This document shows, piece by piece, positions 10,991 to 21,484 of a stretch of DNA of 64,000 bases (within the stretch, counting starts at the first letter, position 1; every line of letters begins with the position of its first letter). Position numbers and translations under genes: made by a program. Source of the DNA: Zopfochytrium polystomum (taxonomy: Eukaryota; Chytridiomycota; Chytridiomycetes; Chytridiales; Chytridiaceae); NCBI GenBank assembly GCA_025765615.1, contig JAIVFJ010000005.1, forward strand, positions 186,001 through 250,000. Reading direction: 5' to 3'. The notes under the pieces were generated by a model. It was not told the DNA's origin. It ran no database searches and saw only the letters and a program-made list of their open reading frames with translations.

Positions 10991-12929
10991 TTATTGCAGG
11001 AGAATATGCACAGACTTTTTTTTCGTGAACTCATCCAGAGCTTCCATCCCCATTTCGTACCCATACCCTGGACACCCGGTTAGCTTTCAATACGAACTCA
11101 GGGGGAAAGAGTTGCAAGCACAAAATTAAACGAACCGCTTGCTTTCCTTCCACCGAGTGACAGAAATGGTGGACAGTCGTTATAGTTGTTGACCCACACA
11201 AACCCAGTCTTCAGGTTTGAGATAGCGTACTCTGTCGACGTCGTATCTCTCGCAAAGATTCCTGCCGCGAGACCGTACCGGGTCTGGTTTGCTCGTAAGA
11301 CTGCCTCCTGGATGTCGTCAAAGCTTTGGATGGAAAACGAAGGGAAGGAAGAGTGAGGGACCATTCTGAAACGAAGCGCGTAAAGATTACTTACGGAGCA
11401 AGCACGGTCACAATCGGCCCGAAAATTTCTTCCATGGCGATTTCTGAATCGTCGGCGACGTTTGTAACGACTGCAGTCCAAAAAGCGTTAAACGATGACC
11501 GCGGCTCGCTCAACAAAGTCTCCCAAACATCCCACACAGCGACCGCTGGGAGGGCTGCGAAACTGTTTCCCGCGTTTTCGCTGCCGCACCTCTCCTCCGA
11601 TACCCAGCCCCCTCCAAACCCTTTCTCTCTTTCTGCATTAACAGTCATCTCATTTTGTAAGCACTCAACTGGTTGGCTCAACAAAGTATCCTTTCGATTG
11701 AACTCGTTTACCCCCGACAAGAACTTTTGCGCCGTCTCGTTTCGCTCTTTCAATAAAGCCGAGGACTCTGCTCAGGGCGGCCTCGTCGACTATAAAAAAT
11801 AAAGCAGGATAGATTTGACAAAACAGAAGTTTAAGCTGTGTCTCATCTTGCGGTGGGGGTACTGTTACCTAACGGTCCGATGCGCGTGGAAGGGTCCATC
11901 GGATCTCCGACCTTGAGGGTTTTCACTCGTTCAAGGACCATGTCCAGGAAGCGGTCGTGGATGGATCGGTGCAGCAGGAGCCGAGAGCCGGCGCAGCAGT
12001 TTTGGCCCATATTTGCTTGAGCAAGCATAGGGGGAAAGTTGAGGGTAGAGAGCGAGTGGAGCAGGGCAAAGCCCGTTTTAGCCGGTTCTTTCCTTTCTGC
12101 CATTGAGAAGCACACGCACAAACGGCAGCACAACCAGCAACAAACAAACAAACGGAAAAACAAAAATGAGAGAGAGGGCAGGCTTTACGCCGGCAAAACA
12201 TTCTACTTACAAAACCCCGCATCCACGACATGAGTGCACGCCGCGTCCAAGTCCGCGTCGGCGCACACCAGAACAGAGTTCTTCCCACCAAGCTCCAGGG
12301 TCGCAGGACGCGGTCCGCCCGCGTGCTGTGCGGCAGCGGCGGCGTCGCCAGCGTTGTCGCCGCTCGCGAGGAGGCTCGCGACGCGGGCGCCGGCGGCGGT
12401 CGAGCCCGTGAAGCTGAGCTTGTCGACGTCCGGGTGGGCGGCGAGCCAGGCGCCGATGTCGGAGCCGCCGAGCAGGACGTCGAGGGCCCCGGCGGGGGCG
12501 CCGGCGCGGCGGGCGAGGGCGGCGAGGGTGAGGGTGGAGGACGGGGTTTGCGGGGCCGGCTTGACGATGCAGGCGTTGCCGGCGGCGAGCGCCGGCGCGA
12601 GCTTCCAGGAGGCGAGGACTGGTTTTTGGTTTTTTGGTGTTCGTTTTGAGAGAAGGGGGTGGTTAAGTTTGTGGGACCGAGAGCGGGCGCGCAGTTGCAA
12701 CCCGAACGAGAGAGAGGGCGTAAAGTTGCGAAAAAAGGCAGAATGGACCGCACGGAGGGGGTAATTGAACGGAGTGATCAAGCCGCAAACGCCGACGGGC
12801 TCTCTCAGCGTGTACGACCGATGGCTCGCGCCGGCCGCGAAGGTCCGACCGTGAAGCTTGTCGGCCAGCCCTGCCGTTTGAATAAGCTGCTGGGTCAGTA
12901 TTTGTACTTGCCAAAAGAAACACAGAGAG

Positions 12930-12966
<37 letters not shown>

Positions 12967-13422
12967 AGAAGAAAAAGTAACACCACGCCGTATTTTTTTA
13001 CCGGCAAAGAAACGAAAGCATTCCACGCTGGCGTCTACATCGGCGAGCGCATCCGTGACGGGCTTCCCGCTCACGGCCTCTTGCTCGGCGAGAGCGGACC
13101 TCTCCTTGAGCATGAGGCTGGAGAGCTCCCAGAGCATATCCCTCGAAGGGTATATGAGCATTCAAGCGACACAGCATGTCATGGATCAGCCTCTCCTCTA
13201 CTTGACCGCCTACCTCCTATGCGCGCCGGTGGATCGGCGACCCCAGTCCCCGCCCCCCTCGAACGCGCTCCGGGCGGCGAGGACGCTGCGGTGGACGTCA
13301 TCGCGGCTTGCGTCTTGAACCGTGAACGCCGGACTGCCGTCGACCGGGCTGCAAACTACCCGCGACGGTCCGGCGGAGGCGTTGACCACGATGCCGTTGA
13401 CAACTGAGCGCAGGACACGCAT
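10991..13422 (-). CDS. Aldehyde dehydrogenase superfamily protein
   Basis: An NAD(P)+-dependent aldehyde dehydrogenase; substrate not determined. Nine exons (13422-13214, 13141-13002, 12870-12754, 12618-12211, 12015-11869, 11789-11670, 11470-11395, 11323-11136, 11067-10991) give 493 aa. Visible hallmarks are the cofactor and oxyanion motif TPFNYPLLLASWKLAPALAAGN, the general base in LELGGKN, and the catalytic cysteine in GQNCCAGSRL. Later come EEIFGPIVTVL, YGLAAGIFARD and NNYND. The usual PFGGYKxSG is altered to LSLGGRKASG. No signal or targeting peptide is obvious. The closest overall pattern is the ALDH9/betaine-aldehyde group, but this is uncertain. It ends 174 bp before the RJL start and begins 90 bp after the WDR33 stop. 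Confidence 0.93.
12930..12964 (+). repeat. Poly-A tract (35 nt)
   Basis: An uninterrupted run of 35 A on the + strand inside intron 2 of the aldehyde dehydrogenase gene; on the transcript it is a U run near the acceptor region. Confidence 0.95.
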
Positions 13423-13512
13423 CGTTTGGTCGAATCTCGTAGGTTCAGCCGAACCACTACTACCAATGATTATTCAGTAAGAAAACGAACCACGAACGAA
13501 GAAATGGCAAGT

Positions 13513-15982
13513 TTATTTCTTCCCGCCGCCTCCTAGCCCTGGGGGAGGCTGCGAAAGACCAGGGGGAGGCGGCAAAGGTGGAGGGCGCCATCCGTTTTGG
13601 GCCCCTATCTGAGCTGCCTGCGCCATCATCATCATCATCTGGGGAGTTGGGGGTGGCAGCCCCGGAGGCAAACCCGGTGGGAGGGGCATGCCAGGAGGCG
13701 GAAAGGGAGGCAATGCTGGAAAGCCTGGTGGCGCTGGGAAGGGAAGCGGAAACGGGAATTGGGGTGTAGACCCCGATGGTGTGGAAGTCGACATTGGGGG
13801 AATAGGTGGTTGGGACGATTTGGCGCTTGGAGGATTTCCCATTCCGAATGGTGGTGGCATCAGACCGAGACCAGACTGACCAACTGCAGGAGGTCGCGGC
13901 ATAACAGGAATTCCAGGTGGACCGCTGGATGGCCACAGCGGATTTGCGGGAGGGTCTGGTCGTGACTGTTCTTTCCCATTCTCTCGATTACCAAGACCGA
14001 AGCCCGGAAGACTTTGGGCGTTTTGAAAGCTATTGAGGCCAGGTAGTTCTGTATAAAATAAGGGTTTATTACCTGTTCAGCGGCCAAAGGAGCTTACCGG
14101 TCGGTTTTTCCGCCACTGACACTGGTGCAGCTTTATTCACGCTCATTCCTTCTTCGTCTTTTCGAAGCTGCGACCGATGGTCTTGAATGGAGTCCCCAGG
14201 ACGGTTGCGCGTCCAGAAACGAGTAGTGTGGTCGTTGGAGCCAGACACTAAAATATGACCCAAAGGATGCCAGTCAAGGGCAAATACCGTCGAGTCATGC
14301 GCCGAGTCCATCCCACCGACAGGGTAGTCCGTGCTGAAAACAGCTTCAGCGCCTATCGTTGACGCGGGCTCTTACTCACCCAACCTGCCAGTAGTATATA
14401 CTGCCATCCGCCCCACCGCTTGCAAACAGGGAATCGTGAAAAGGATGCCAAGCAACCGCTGGTAGGAGAGTGAGCCAACCAAGAAGTTTGGTTCAGACCA
14501 GCGTCGTACATGTGACTTCTTTCTTATGACCTTTGAAAGACTGCAATTCTTTCATGACGCGGATATCGTAAACCCGGAGAAGCTGGTCCCTCGAGGCTGT
14601 CACAAGCCAGTTTCCGTTCGAGCTCCATTGAATTCCTAAAATCGTATTTCGATGACCGTGCCTGAACGAGAATTTAGGCCCTCCATGGTGGGAACAACTC
14701 ACTTACAACGTGCTGAGGGAGCTTCCGGATTTAGGGTCCCACAATTTAACCAGGTTGTCTTTCGAACCTGAAGCGATGAGGGCCTTCGTTGGGTGCCAAT
14801 CAATGCATTTGACATCCCAGCCGTGCCCTTCAGGCGGGAGACCGGTTTACATCTTCAACAAGGGCGAAATCAATTATTCACCTGTGAGGGCGCGTTCCTC
14901 TCTGGCTTCGGTGAAGTTCCATATTTTAATGGTTCCATCATCAGAGCACGATGCAAAGCGCGTGTCTGACGGTGAAAATCTGGAGTGCCCGTTGTAACTA
15001 AATGAAAAGCTCATTGTGTCGACACACTCACGATAGATCCCTTACAGACTCCTTGTGCCCACTAAAAACCTGCAAATTGTTCATGTTCGACTGCCAGTAC
15101 TTGATTGTGCCAGAGTCATCGCCACTTATTAGCCAGGTGTCATTGTGGGACCAAACCATTGAGCGGATGGCTTTGTCGTGAGCCTGTTCTGACAAAAGTG
15201 AGCGAATAGGTAAATGGGTGAGGGCGGACCTGTAAAATGGTTTCAAAATTGAAGGTGAGGCCGTTCCACAAGGTGAATTCACCGCTGGAAGCGCCGGTGA
15301 TAAGTCGACGCCCTTCCGGTGTCCACTATTAGTCCATTCCCATCAGATTAGAGTCTTTCCAATTCCAAGTCTATTTACTACTTACCCTTACGGAATTGAC
15401 TGGGCATCGAATCTTGTTTATTGACGTATGAACGAATTTGGTCGCAATCGAGGTGGAAGGATTGTGAGAGTACGAGAAAGGCGGAAGAATCTGCGGGCGG
15501 AATAGGTTAACGATTCCGCGTTCGCCAGGAGCGCGTTCGGCATCTGCCTTACATCTGTTATGAAGTTGGACTCTGGCTGCAATGCGAGATGGTCTCGCCG
15601 ATCCCTGGTCCATGTACGGTTCTTTCATGAGGGGTCGGAATCAATAGTTTTATATTCATCATGAGACAGAGCAAGCAACAAGGGCGAAAGCGCCGTCTGT
15701 CGAAAGCAAGATCTTCACTACCTCGAGATATCTGATGAAAACTGAGTTGTAGTCAACGGTCCTTCTTTGAATGGCTTTCCTCATCCGCTTCCCATCGAAG
15801 TTGGCGTCGCCGGGGCCACCTGGACCGCCAGGCCCACCACCGGAGGAACCTTGGCCGCCGCCACCACCGGGCGGGCCCCCACCTGGCCCAGGGTAGCCGC
15901 CGCCGCGGGACCGCCAGCCGCCGCCGCCCGCTCGGAAACCTCCACCTCGGCCTCCTCCGCCCCTGTAGGAAGATCTGTCCAT
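13513..15982 (-). CDS. PFS2: WDR33 / Pfs2 cleavage and polyadenylation factor subunit
   Basis: WD40 subunit of the nuclear pre-mRNA 3'-end processing complex (CPF/CPSF); in animals WDR33 contacts the AAUAAA signal. Eleven exons (15982-15722, 15621-15553, 15490-15386, 15325-15230, 15183-15032, 14979-14882, 14827-14707, 14661-14510, 14458-14380, 14333-14098, 14048-13513) give 634 aa. The N-terminus is Gly/Arg-rich (RGG-like), then [18 protein letters not shown], a conserved entry into the WD repeats. Seven WD blades follow, with diagnostic [50 protein letters not shown] and [17 protein letters not shown]. The last exon codes a Pro/Gly/Met-rich tail like that of WDR33. The start lies 97 bp from the CCT8 start on the opposite strand. 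Confidence 0.95.
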
Positions 15983-16079
15983 TCTTTTCTTTCTTCTTTT
16001 TTATTAATATTTTATTTTATTTTATTTTATTTTTACTTTCTTCGCATTCCAAGTCGCTCGTCGCTCAACACGCGCAACC
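15983..16079. promoter_or_regulatory. Compact divergent promoter (WDR33/CCT8)
   Basis: Only 97 bp separate the start codons of WDR33 (-) and CCT8 (+). The interval is T-rich on the + strand with a run of ttttatt repeats at about 16002-16034. No TATA box is assigned. Shared regulation is an inference from spacing alone. Confidence 0.6.
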
Positions 16080-18811
16080 ATGGCCATGAAGATTCCCAAG
16101 ATCGGCCTCCCTCAGATGCTGAAGGATGGCTACAAGGTGAGCACCGGAACAGTGGATGAAGCGCTTCACCACCTCCGCCAATCGCCGATCGAGTGCGCCA
16201 GAACTCTTCCTTCAATAGTGCGTAATGCATGGGTGGATTATGCGCTGGTGCTTGGCTCAACGACTTTCGCGGCAATGTGTGATCCCCTCTCGACAAGACG
16301 TGCGAAGACCGAACGCGTTGTGGATGGCGACTTTGTTGACTCGTGGGCGAGTATCTTCCGGCTCGCAGAGCGTCCGCGACCTCAGTGAGCTGCCGGCAGA
16401 CGCTGAACCATCGCCCACGCTTTGCTTTCAACGGGCGGTATTTGGCGCCGACGGCGGGTTACCGCTCGTGAAACTCCATTCTTCCGTCACGACCTCCGTC
16501 GTCCCCTTTGCTTAAAGGGTTTGCGGACTTTGTTCGACATCGAGTGTGTGACAGGACTAGCCGCGACGAGGCTGGGAAAAGCGTGGCCGAGAATAGGGAA
16601 GGGGTTAGGAGCGTTTAGTCGTGGAGTCTGTCGACAATCGCAGAACAGAGTTGGTTCCGCAGCTACTTGAGCCGGACAGTCACGCGGTCGTGCCTGATCG
16701 CCGGTTTTGGCCCGCCGACGTTGCGCGCTCACAACTTGAAGTCATAAACGGAGCCTTTCGACACCACTCTGTTTCTTCTCTGGTCCATGACCAAGGACGA
16801 ATCTAATTTTTCCAACGCTTTACAACTCGCGTCATATTTTAGCACATGCAAGGCTTGGAGGAGGCTGTCTACCGAAACATCGGCGCGACGAAAGAACTCT
16901 CACAAATCACTCGCACATCATTGGGACCGAACGGTAGGCTCAGTTTGTTTGGGTGGATTTGCTTTGCTTATTGAGCGTCCAGGAAGAAACAAGATGGTCA
17001 TCAATCACTTGGAGAAGTTGTTCGTTACGAGCGATGCCGCAACAATAATTCGTGAGCTAGAAGTAATCCACCCCGCAGCAAAGCTGTTGGTTATGGCCTC
17101 CCAGCAGCAGGAAGCTGAGGTAACTGGCCAAGCATCCTGGGTTTGAAGAGTAACAGTTCACTGTTAGATGGGAGACGCCACAAATTTCGTCATCGTGTTT
17201 GCTGGAGAGCTATTGCAGCAAGCAGAGCACCTTTTGCGTATGGGCCTTCATCCGAGTGAAATCATCGACGGTTTGGATTTTGCCGTCAAAAAGTGTTTCG
17301 AAATCTTACAAAGTAAGGTTGCAAGCGTTGCGGCAACCATCATCTAAACTTTTCCCCAACGGATCAGCTCTCTCCGTTGAGAATGTTGAACCTGCAAACA
17401 AGAAGTCAGAGTTGGAAAAGGCAGTTTTACCTGTCCTTGCTTCCAAGCAACACGGGTACGAGGAACTTCTTGCCAATGTTGTGATCCAGGCAGCTTTGGA
17501 AGTCATGCCGAAGAATCCGTCCCAATTTAGCGTGGACAGCATCCGCGTTGTTAAAATATTGGGCGGGAGCATTCACGACACAACGGTCGTAAAGGGGATG
17601 GTCTTTGGCCGCGAAGCAGAAGGTCAGCTCGACTCTGCGCTGGCTTCAGACAGCTGATTCAATTTGTTCAGGAGTGGTCACCAATGCAACAAAAGCGAAG
17701 GTGGCTGTCTACACCTGCCCGATCGACGTGTCCCTGACGGAGACAAAAGGCACTGTTTTGATCAAAAATGCACAAGAAATGCTCAATTTCAGCAAAGACG
17801 AGGAAAAGCGCCTTGAAGACGTAGGTGCGCAATTCTGATTCCTACTCTAATAATCTTGCACCCAGTCTATCAAGCAAATCGCCGATGCTGGTGTCAAAGT
17901 TGCTGTATCAGGCAGCGGAGTCGGCGAGCTCGCCTTGCATTTTATGAATCGCTACAATATTATGGTTGTTAAAGTTCTGTCCAAATTCGACCTTCGTCGA
18001 CTTTGCAGAGTCATCAATGCCACGCCGCTCACTCGACTGGTCAGTGTTAGTGTTGCCCCTGACCGTACTAAGATGAACTCTCCACAAGGGTGCTCCAATG
18101 CCTGAGGAGATGGGCTTTTGCGACATTGTTGAATCCGTTGAAATTGGTTCCGACCGGTGCATAGTCTTCCGGCAAGGTATACATTTGCAAAGCAATGATT
18201 TTGGTCTCAAACTATTCAAAGAACAAGAGAACACGAAGACGGCAACAATTGTGATCCGCGGCGGAACATCAAACACCATCGACGACTTGGAACGAGCTAT
18301 CGACGATGGTGTGAATTGCATTAAAGCCGTTGTGAAGGATGGTCGCCTTTTGCCTGGTGCAGGTGCCACTGAAATCGAGCTCGCTCGTCAGCTTGCAGCG
18401 TTTGGAGAACGAACTCCGGGTATCAACCAGTATGCTATCAAAAAGTTTGCGGAGGCTTTCGAGGTCATTCCAAGAACTCTCGCAGATAACGCTGGTCTTG
18501 ATGTAGGGATCTCAATGAAATGGAGGTTTCACTTACACTACACTGCTTAGAGCACCGAGGTGATATCTAAATTGTACGCGGCGCACCAAGCTGGTCAAAC
18601 GAATGTGGGCGTCAACATCGAGTCGGACGATAATGGGGTCTACGACACGAAAGAACACAGAATTTTCGACTCACTGCCCGTGAAGCAGATGGCCATCAAG
18701 TTGGCAACACATGCTGCGGTGACAGTACTCAGTGTCGACCATATCATCATGAGCAAGCCTGCTGGTGGGCCAAAGGTGAAGGAGAACAAGAACTGGGATG
18801 ATGATGAGTGA
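16080..18811 (+). CDS. CCT8: T-complex protein 1 subunit theta (CCT8)
   Basis: Theta subunit of the cytosolic TRiC/CCT chaperonin that folds actin and tubulin. Ten exons (16080-16136, 16843-16933, 16983-17119, 17168-17312, 17368-17622, 17672-17820, 17866-18039, 18089-18176, 18222-18502, 18551-18811) give 545 aa, the usual length. Hallmarks are GLEEAVYRNIGATKELSQIT, MVINHLEKLFVTSDAATI, HPAAKLLVMASQQQE, a degenerate ATPase motif GDATNF, ETKGTVLIKNAQEMLNFSK, DDGVNCIKAVVKDGRLLPGA and the tail SKPAGGPKVKENKNWDDDE. Nine of ten exons are separated by introns of about 45-55 nt, but intron 1 is 706 nt. Confidence 0.97.
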
Positions 18812-19258
18812 GCCAGCTGTTTGCAGTCGAGTTCTTTCCTTTGCCACTGCGCGAGGCGACAGTGTTGCAAAAAAAAGCAATGAAGGGATTATGGAACCAG
18901 TCTTGTGATAGAATAAAAAAAAGTGATTTAATTAGGTGCGCCAATTTTTGGGTAGCCACTCTCCCCCTCACAAATATACGCCCTTGAACTTATGACCTCC
19001 TGTACCAGCCCTCAAGCAGCTGCTTCGGCATTGCTGGTAGTGCTGCTTCCTTACTAAACAAGTGAGACCGCGGAACTAGGCCCTCATTTTCGCTTTGCAT
19101 TTTACCCTTCCCCATTCCCCCCACCCCCCCCCAATCCGGCACCTTCAGCCTCATGACAATGCGACTCCACATGAGCCCAATTACGCCGGGCGGCAATCCC
19201 GCTGTTTTTATTGCATAAAGAAACTTGTTCTGCCCCCACCCCCTCCGACAGTTGTTCC
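18812..19258. other. Intergenic, convergent 3' ends (CCT8 / UPF0014)
   Basis: 447 bp between two stop codons on opposite strands. An A-rich stretch with aataaaaaaaa at about 18912 is a plausible CCT8 poly(A) region. No gene is seen. Confidence 0.6.
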
Positions 19259-20955
19259 TCATCCTCGCAAAAGGGGCTGCGTCTCCGCATCGCGCCCGCC
19301 GTTCTCGCCGCTTTGGCCCCTCGGTCGAAACACGGACGCGAAACGCTCCTTGACCCACCCAACCACCCGCTCCACGTTCATCGTCGACTTTTTCTTCTGC
19401 ACGCGGATGATCCGGTCGAGGCGGAGTCGCGAGTTCTGGTCAAAGCAGATGCTGAAGCACGCCAAGACCGACGAGATGACCGACAGCGAGCAGCACGCTG
19501 TTATGAGGAACATGACAATCTGCCGAGAGCAAACGAAAGGGGCGCCCGCCCGCACGTCAGGAAAGGCTGCCCATAGACAGGGAGAACGACATTCATCCAA
19601 TTAGATCTTACGAGCTGGTACCGGACCGCGTCATCGATGGACGCGCCGCCAAGAATCTGACCCGTCATCATACCGGGGATCGATATCAGTCCAATGATGC
19701 TGCGCGATTTTGAAAAAGGGTTGCAAACATCAGCAAAGCAAGCACGAAAAATCTGTCGAGCAAGCGCGACTCAAAAAGGCGTGATTACCTCATGGTGTTG
19801 AGAGTCGGAAGCAAAGCCAGCCGGATCGCTTCCACAGCTGCGGGCCTTGCCGCCTCCCACCGGGAGGCGCCGAACGACAGATACATTTCGACGCGGTCTT
19901 TGTTGTCCGACAAGCTGGTCAAAAAGCTGGATAGTCCCACAGCGACTGCCGACACTGTAACCGGAAAGAATTCAAGCGGTTGGTTAACTCGGAAGCTCCA
20001 ACAGACGAAACGGAGACACTTGCTGGAATTGCCAAGCAGCATGCCAAGCACGGGAATGTAATCGCGCGGTCGGTACCACGGGTGTGCCTGGATCGCGAAA
20101 AAGTTGCCTGCATAGCAATCGAACGACAAAGGTCATTGTCGGGACGCCGAACGGGAAAAACGTACGAAGAAGAAGCTAGTGCGTGGACCACTGACCTACG
20201 AACGAAACAAGAATGGTGCTCGCAGCCATGGACAACCACACCAAGGGGAACATGTGCTCGTAGCGAGCCTTGGACTTGTTGTACACGATCTGCCAAAAGA
20301 CTGTTGTGTGAAAAAAATTCTTGCGTTTCATTCCCACCAACCTCAACGGCGGAAATAGTCATCATAGCAGCTAGTATTTGTAGAAAGAAACAATAGAAAG
20401 AAACAATACTTTCAATTCAAGTCACTCTTCAGCAGCAAAATGAAATGCTAACGCACCGGCGAGTCCAAACACGAGCAGAGGTCCTTCGTTTTCAAAGACT
20501 GGCGGAGCAAGGCGGTCGCGCAGTGCAGCATAACAAAATTAGAACAAAAAGTAGCGTTACGCCTGAGAAATCGCGTTTTCTCGCACGGGCACAGGTATCG
20601 CCGCCTTCTCTCTCGCTCGAAAAAAGCTCATCAAAAAAGAAAAAAAAAAATTGCTGCACAAAACGCACCAGGCTTCAGAACAAGTCCCATGACGGACAGC
20701 TGAACGATGCAGCGAAACGCGGCGATGATCATGGTCGACTCCAGGCCCAGGCTGAACATTGAACTGATGCCGACGTTCGCGATGACGAGACTGAAGCCAT
20801 AGACGACGTTGTACCATTGCTGTTTAGTTATTTCATTTTGAGAGGACGGAAACGGGGTCAAGTAAATAAGGCAAGCGGAGCGCGCGCGGGGTTCGAGTCT
20901 CGCCTGTCAAATCGCAAACGCACACTCGCCCTCCTCTCTTTCGCTCACGCATACA

Positions 20956-20987
<32 letters not shown>

Positions 20988-21147
20988 CCAAGCGAGTGAC
21001 GGGGGCGTCCGACGGCGGGCACGACGGGTCGCCGCCCGTGCCATTCGTCGTCGCCGCCGCCGCCGCCAGCGCCGTCAGGAACGGCGTCGCCGCCAGATCG
21101 TTGTCGCGCAGACCCAGATGCGACCACCAAGCCGCCGTCGTTTCCAT
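19259..21147 (-). CDS. UPF0014 family membrane protein (FetB/ALS3-like)
   Basis: A polytopic membrane protein of the UPF0014 family; bacterial FetB is an iron-export permease and plant ALS3/STAR2 affects aluminium tolerance, but the substrate here is unknown. Nine exons (21147-20989, 20819-20669, 20498-20457, 20370-20342, 20289-20196, 20107-20024, 19954-19789, 19699-19612, 19519-19259) give 357 aa. Motifs include STMIIAAFRCIVQLSVMG, ENEGPLLVFGLAAMMTISAVE, PVLGMLLGNSMSAVAVGLSS, EMYLSFGASRWEAARPA and IGLISIPGMMTGQILGGAS. The junction after GNS works only with a GC-AG intron (20023-19955, donor GCAAGT): any GT donor nearby breaks the frame. The exon 1 donor sits at the edge of a (GTGC)n repeat. 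The gene has no partner ATPase in this window. Confidence 0.92.
20954..20988 (+). repeat. (GCAC)n tetranucleotide repeat at a splice donor
   Basis: About nine units of GCAC on the + strand. On the minus strand it reads GTGCGTGC from the first base of intron 1 of the UPF0014 gene, so the donor GT is the first repeat unit. Confidence 0.9.
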
Positions 21148-21484
21148 ACTTCTTCTTTTTCTATTTTTTTTTTTTTTTTTGGTTTTTTTATTTAACTCCT
21201 CTCTGTCTCTGTCACTGTCGCTCGTCCTCCCTGTCTCTCTCTCTCTCTCTCTCCCTCTCTCTTACTGTTGGTGTGGGTCTGTGTGTCTGTCTGTCTCTCT
21301 GTCTCGACTTTGAGTTTTCCACCAAAGAAATTCCAGACACCCTTTTTTCTTGTTTTGTTTTGGTTTTCTTTCATGCGGCTACTGTCACACATTGCCCGCA
21401 TCACCCGCCCCACGCGACTCGACTCGACTCCGACTCCGACTCCGACTCTGACTCCGACTCGTCTCGCTCAAGCTCAAGCTCACA
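21148..21484. repeat. Pyrimidine-rich intergenic with microsatellites
   Basis: This lies between the UPF0014 start and the kinesin stop. It holds a T run near 21160-21180, (CT)n at 21231-21261, and (TCTG)n near 21280-21304. A short actccg repeat at 21427-21462 follows. No gene is seen. Confidence 0.8.

Noticed and set aside
20880..20905. tRNA T-arm-like sequence GGTTCGAGTCTCGCC
   Set aside because: No matching acceptor, D or anticodon arms could be folded around it, and it lies within intron 1 of the UPF0014 gene.
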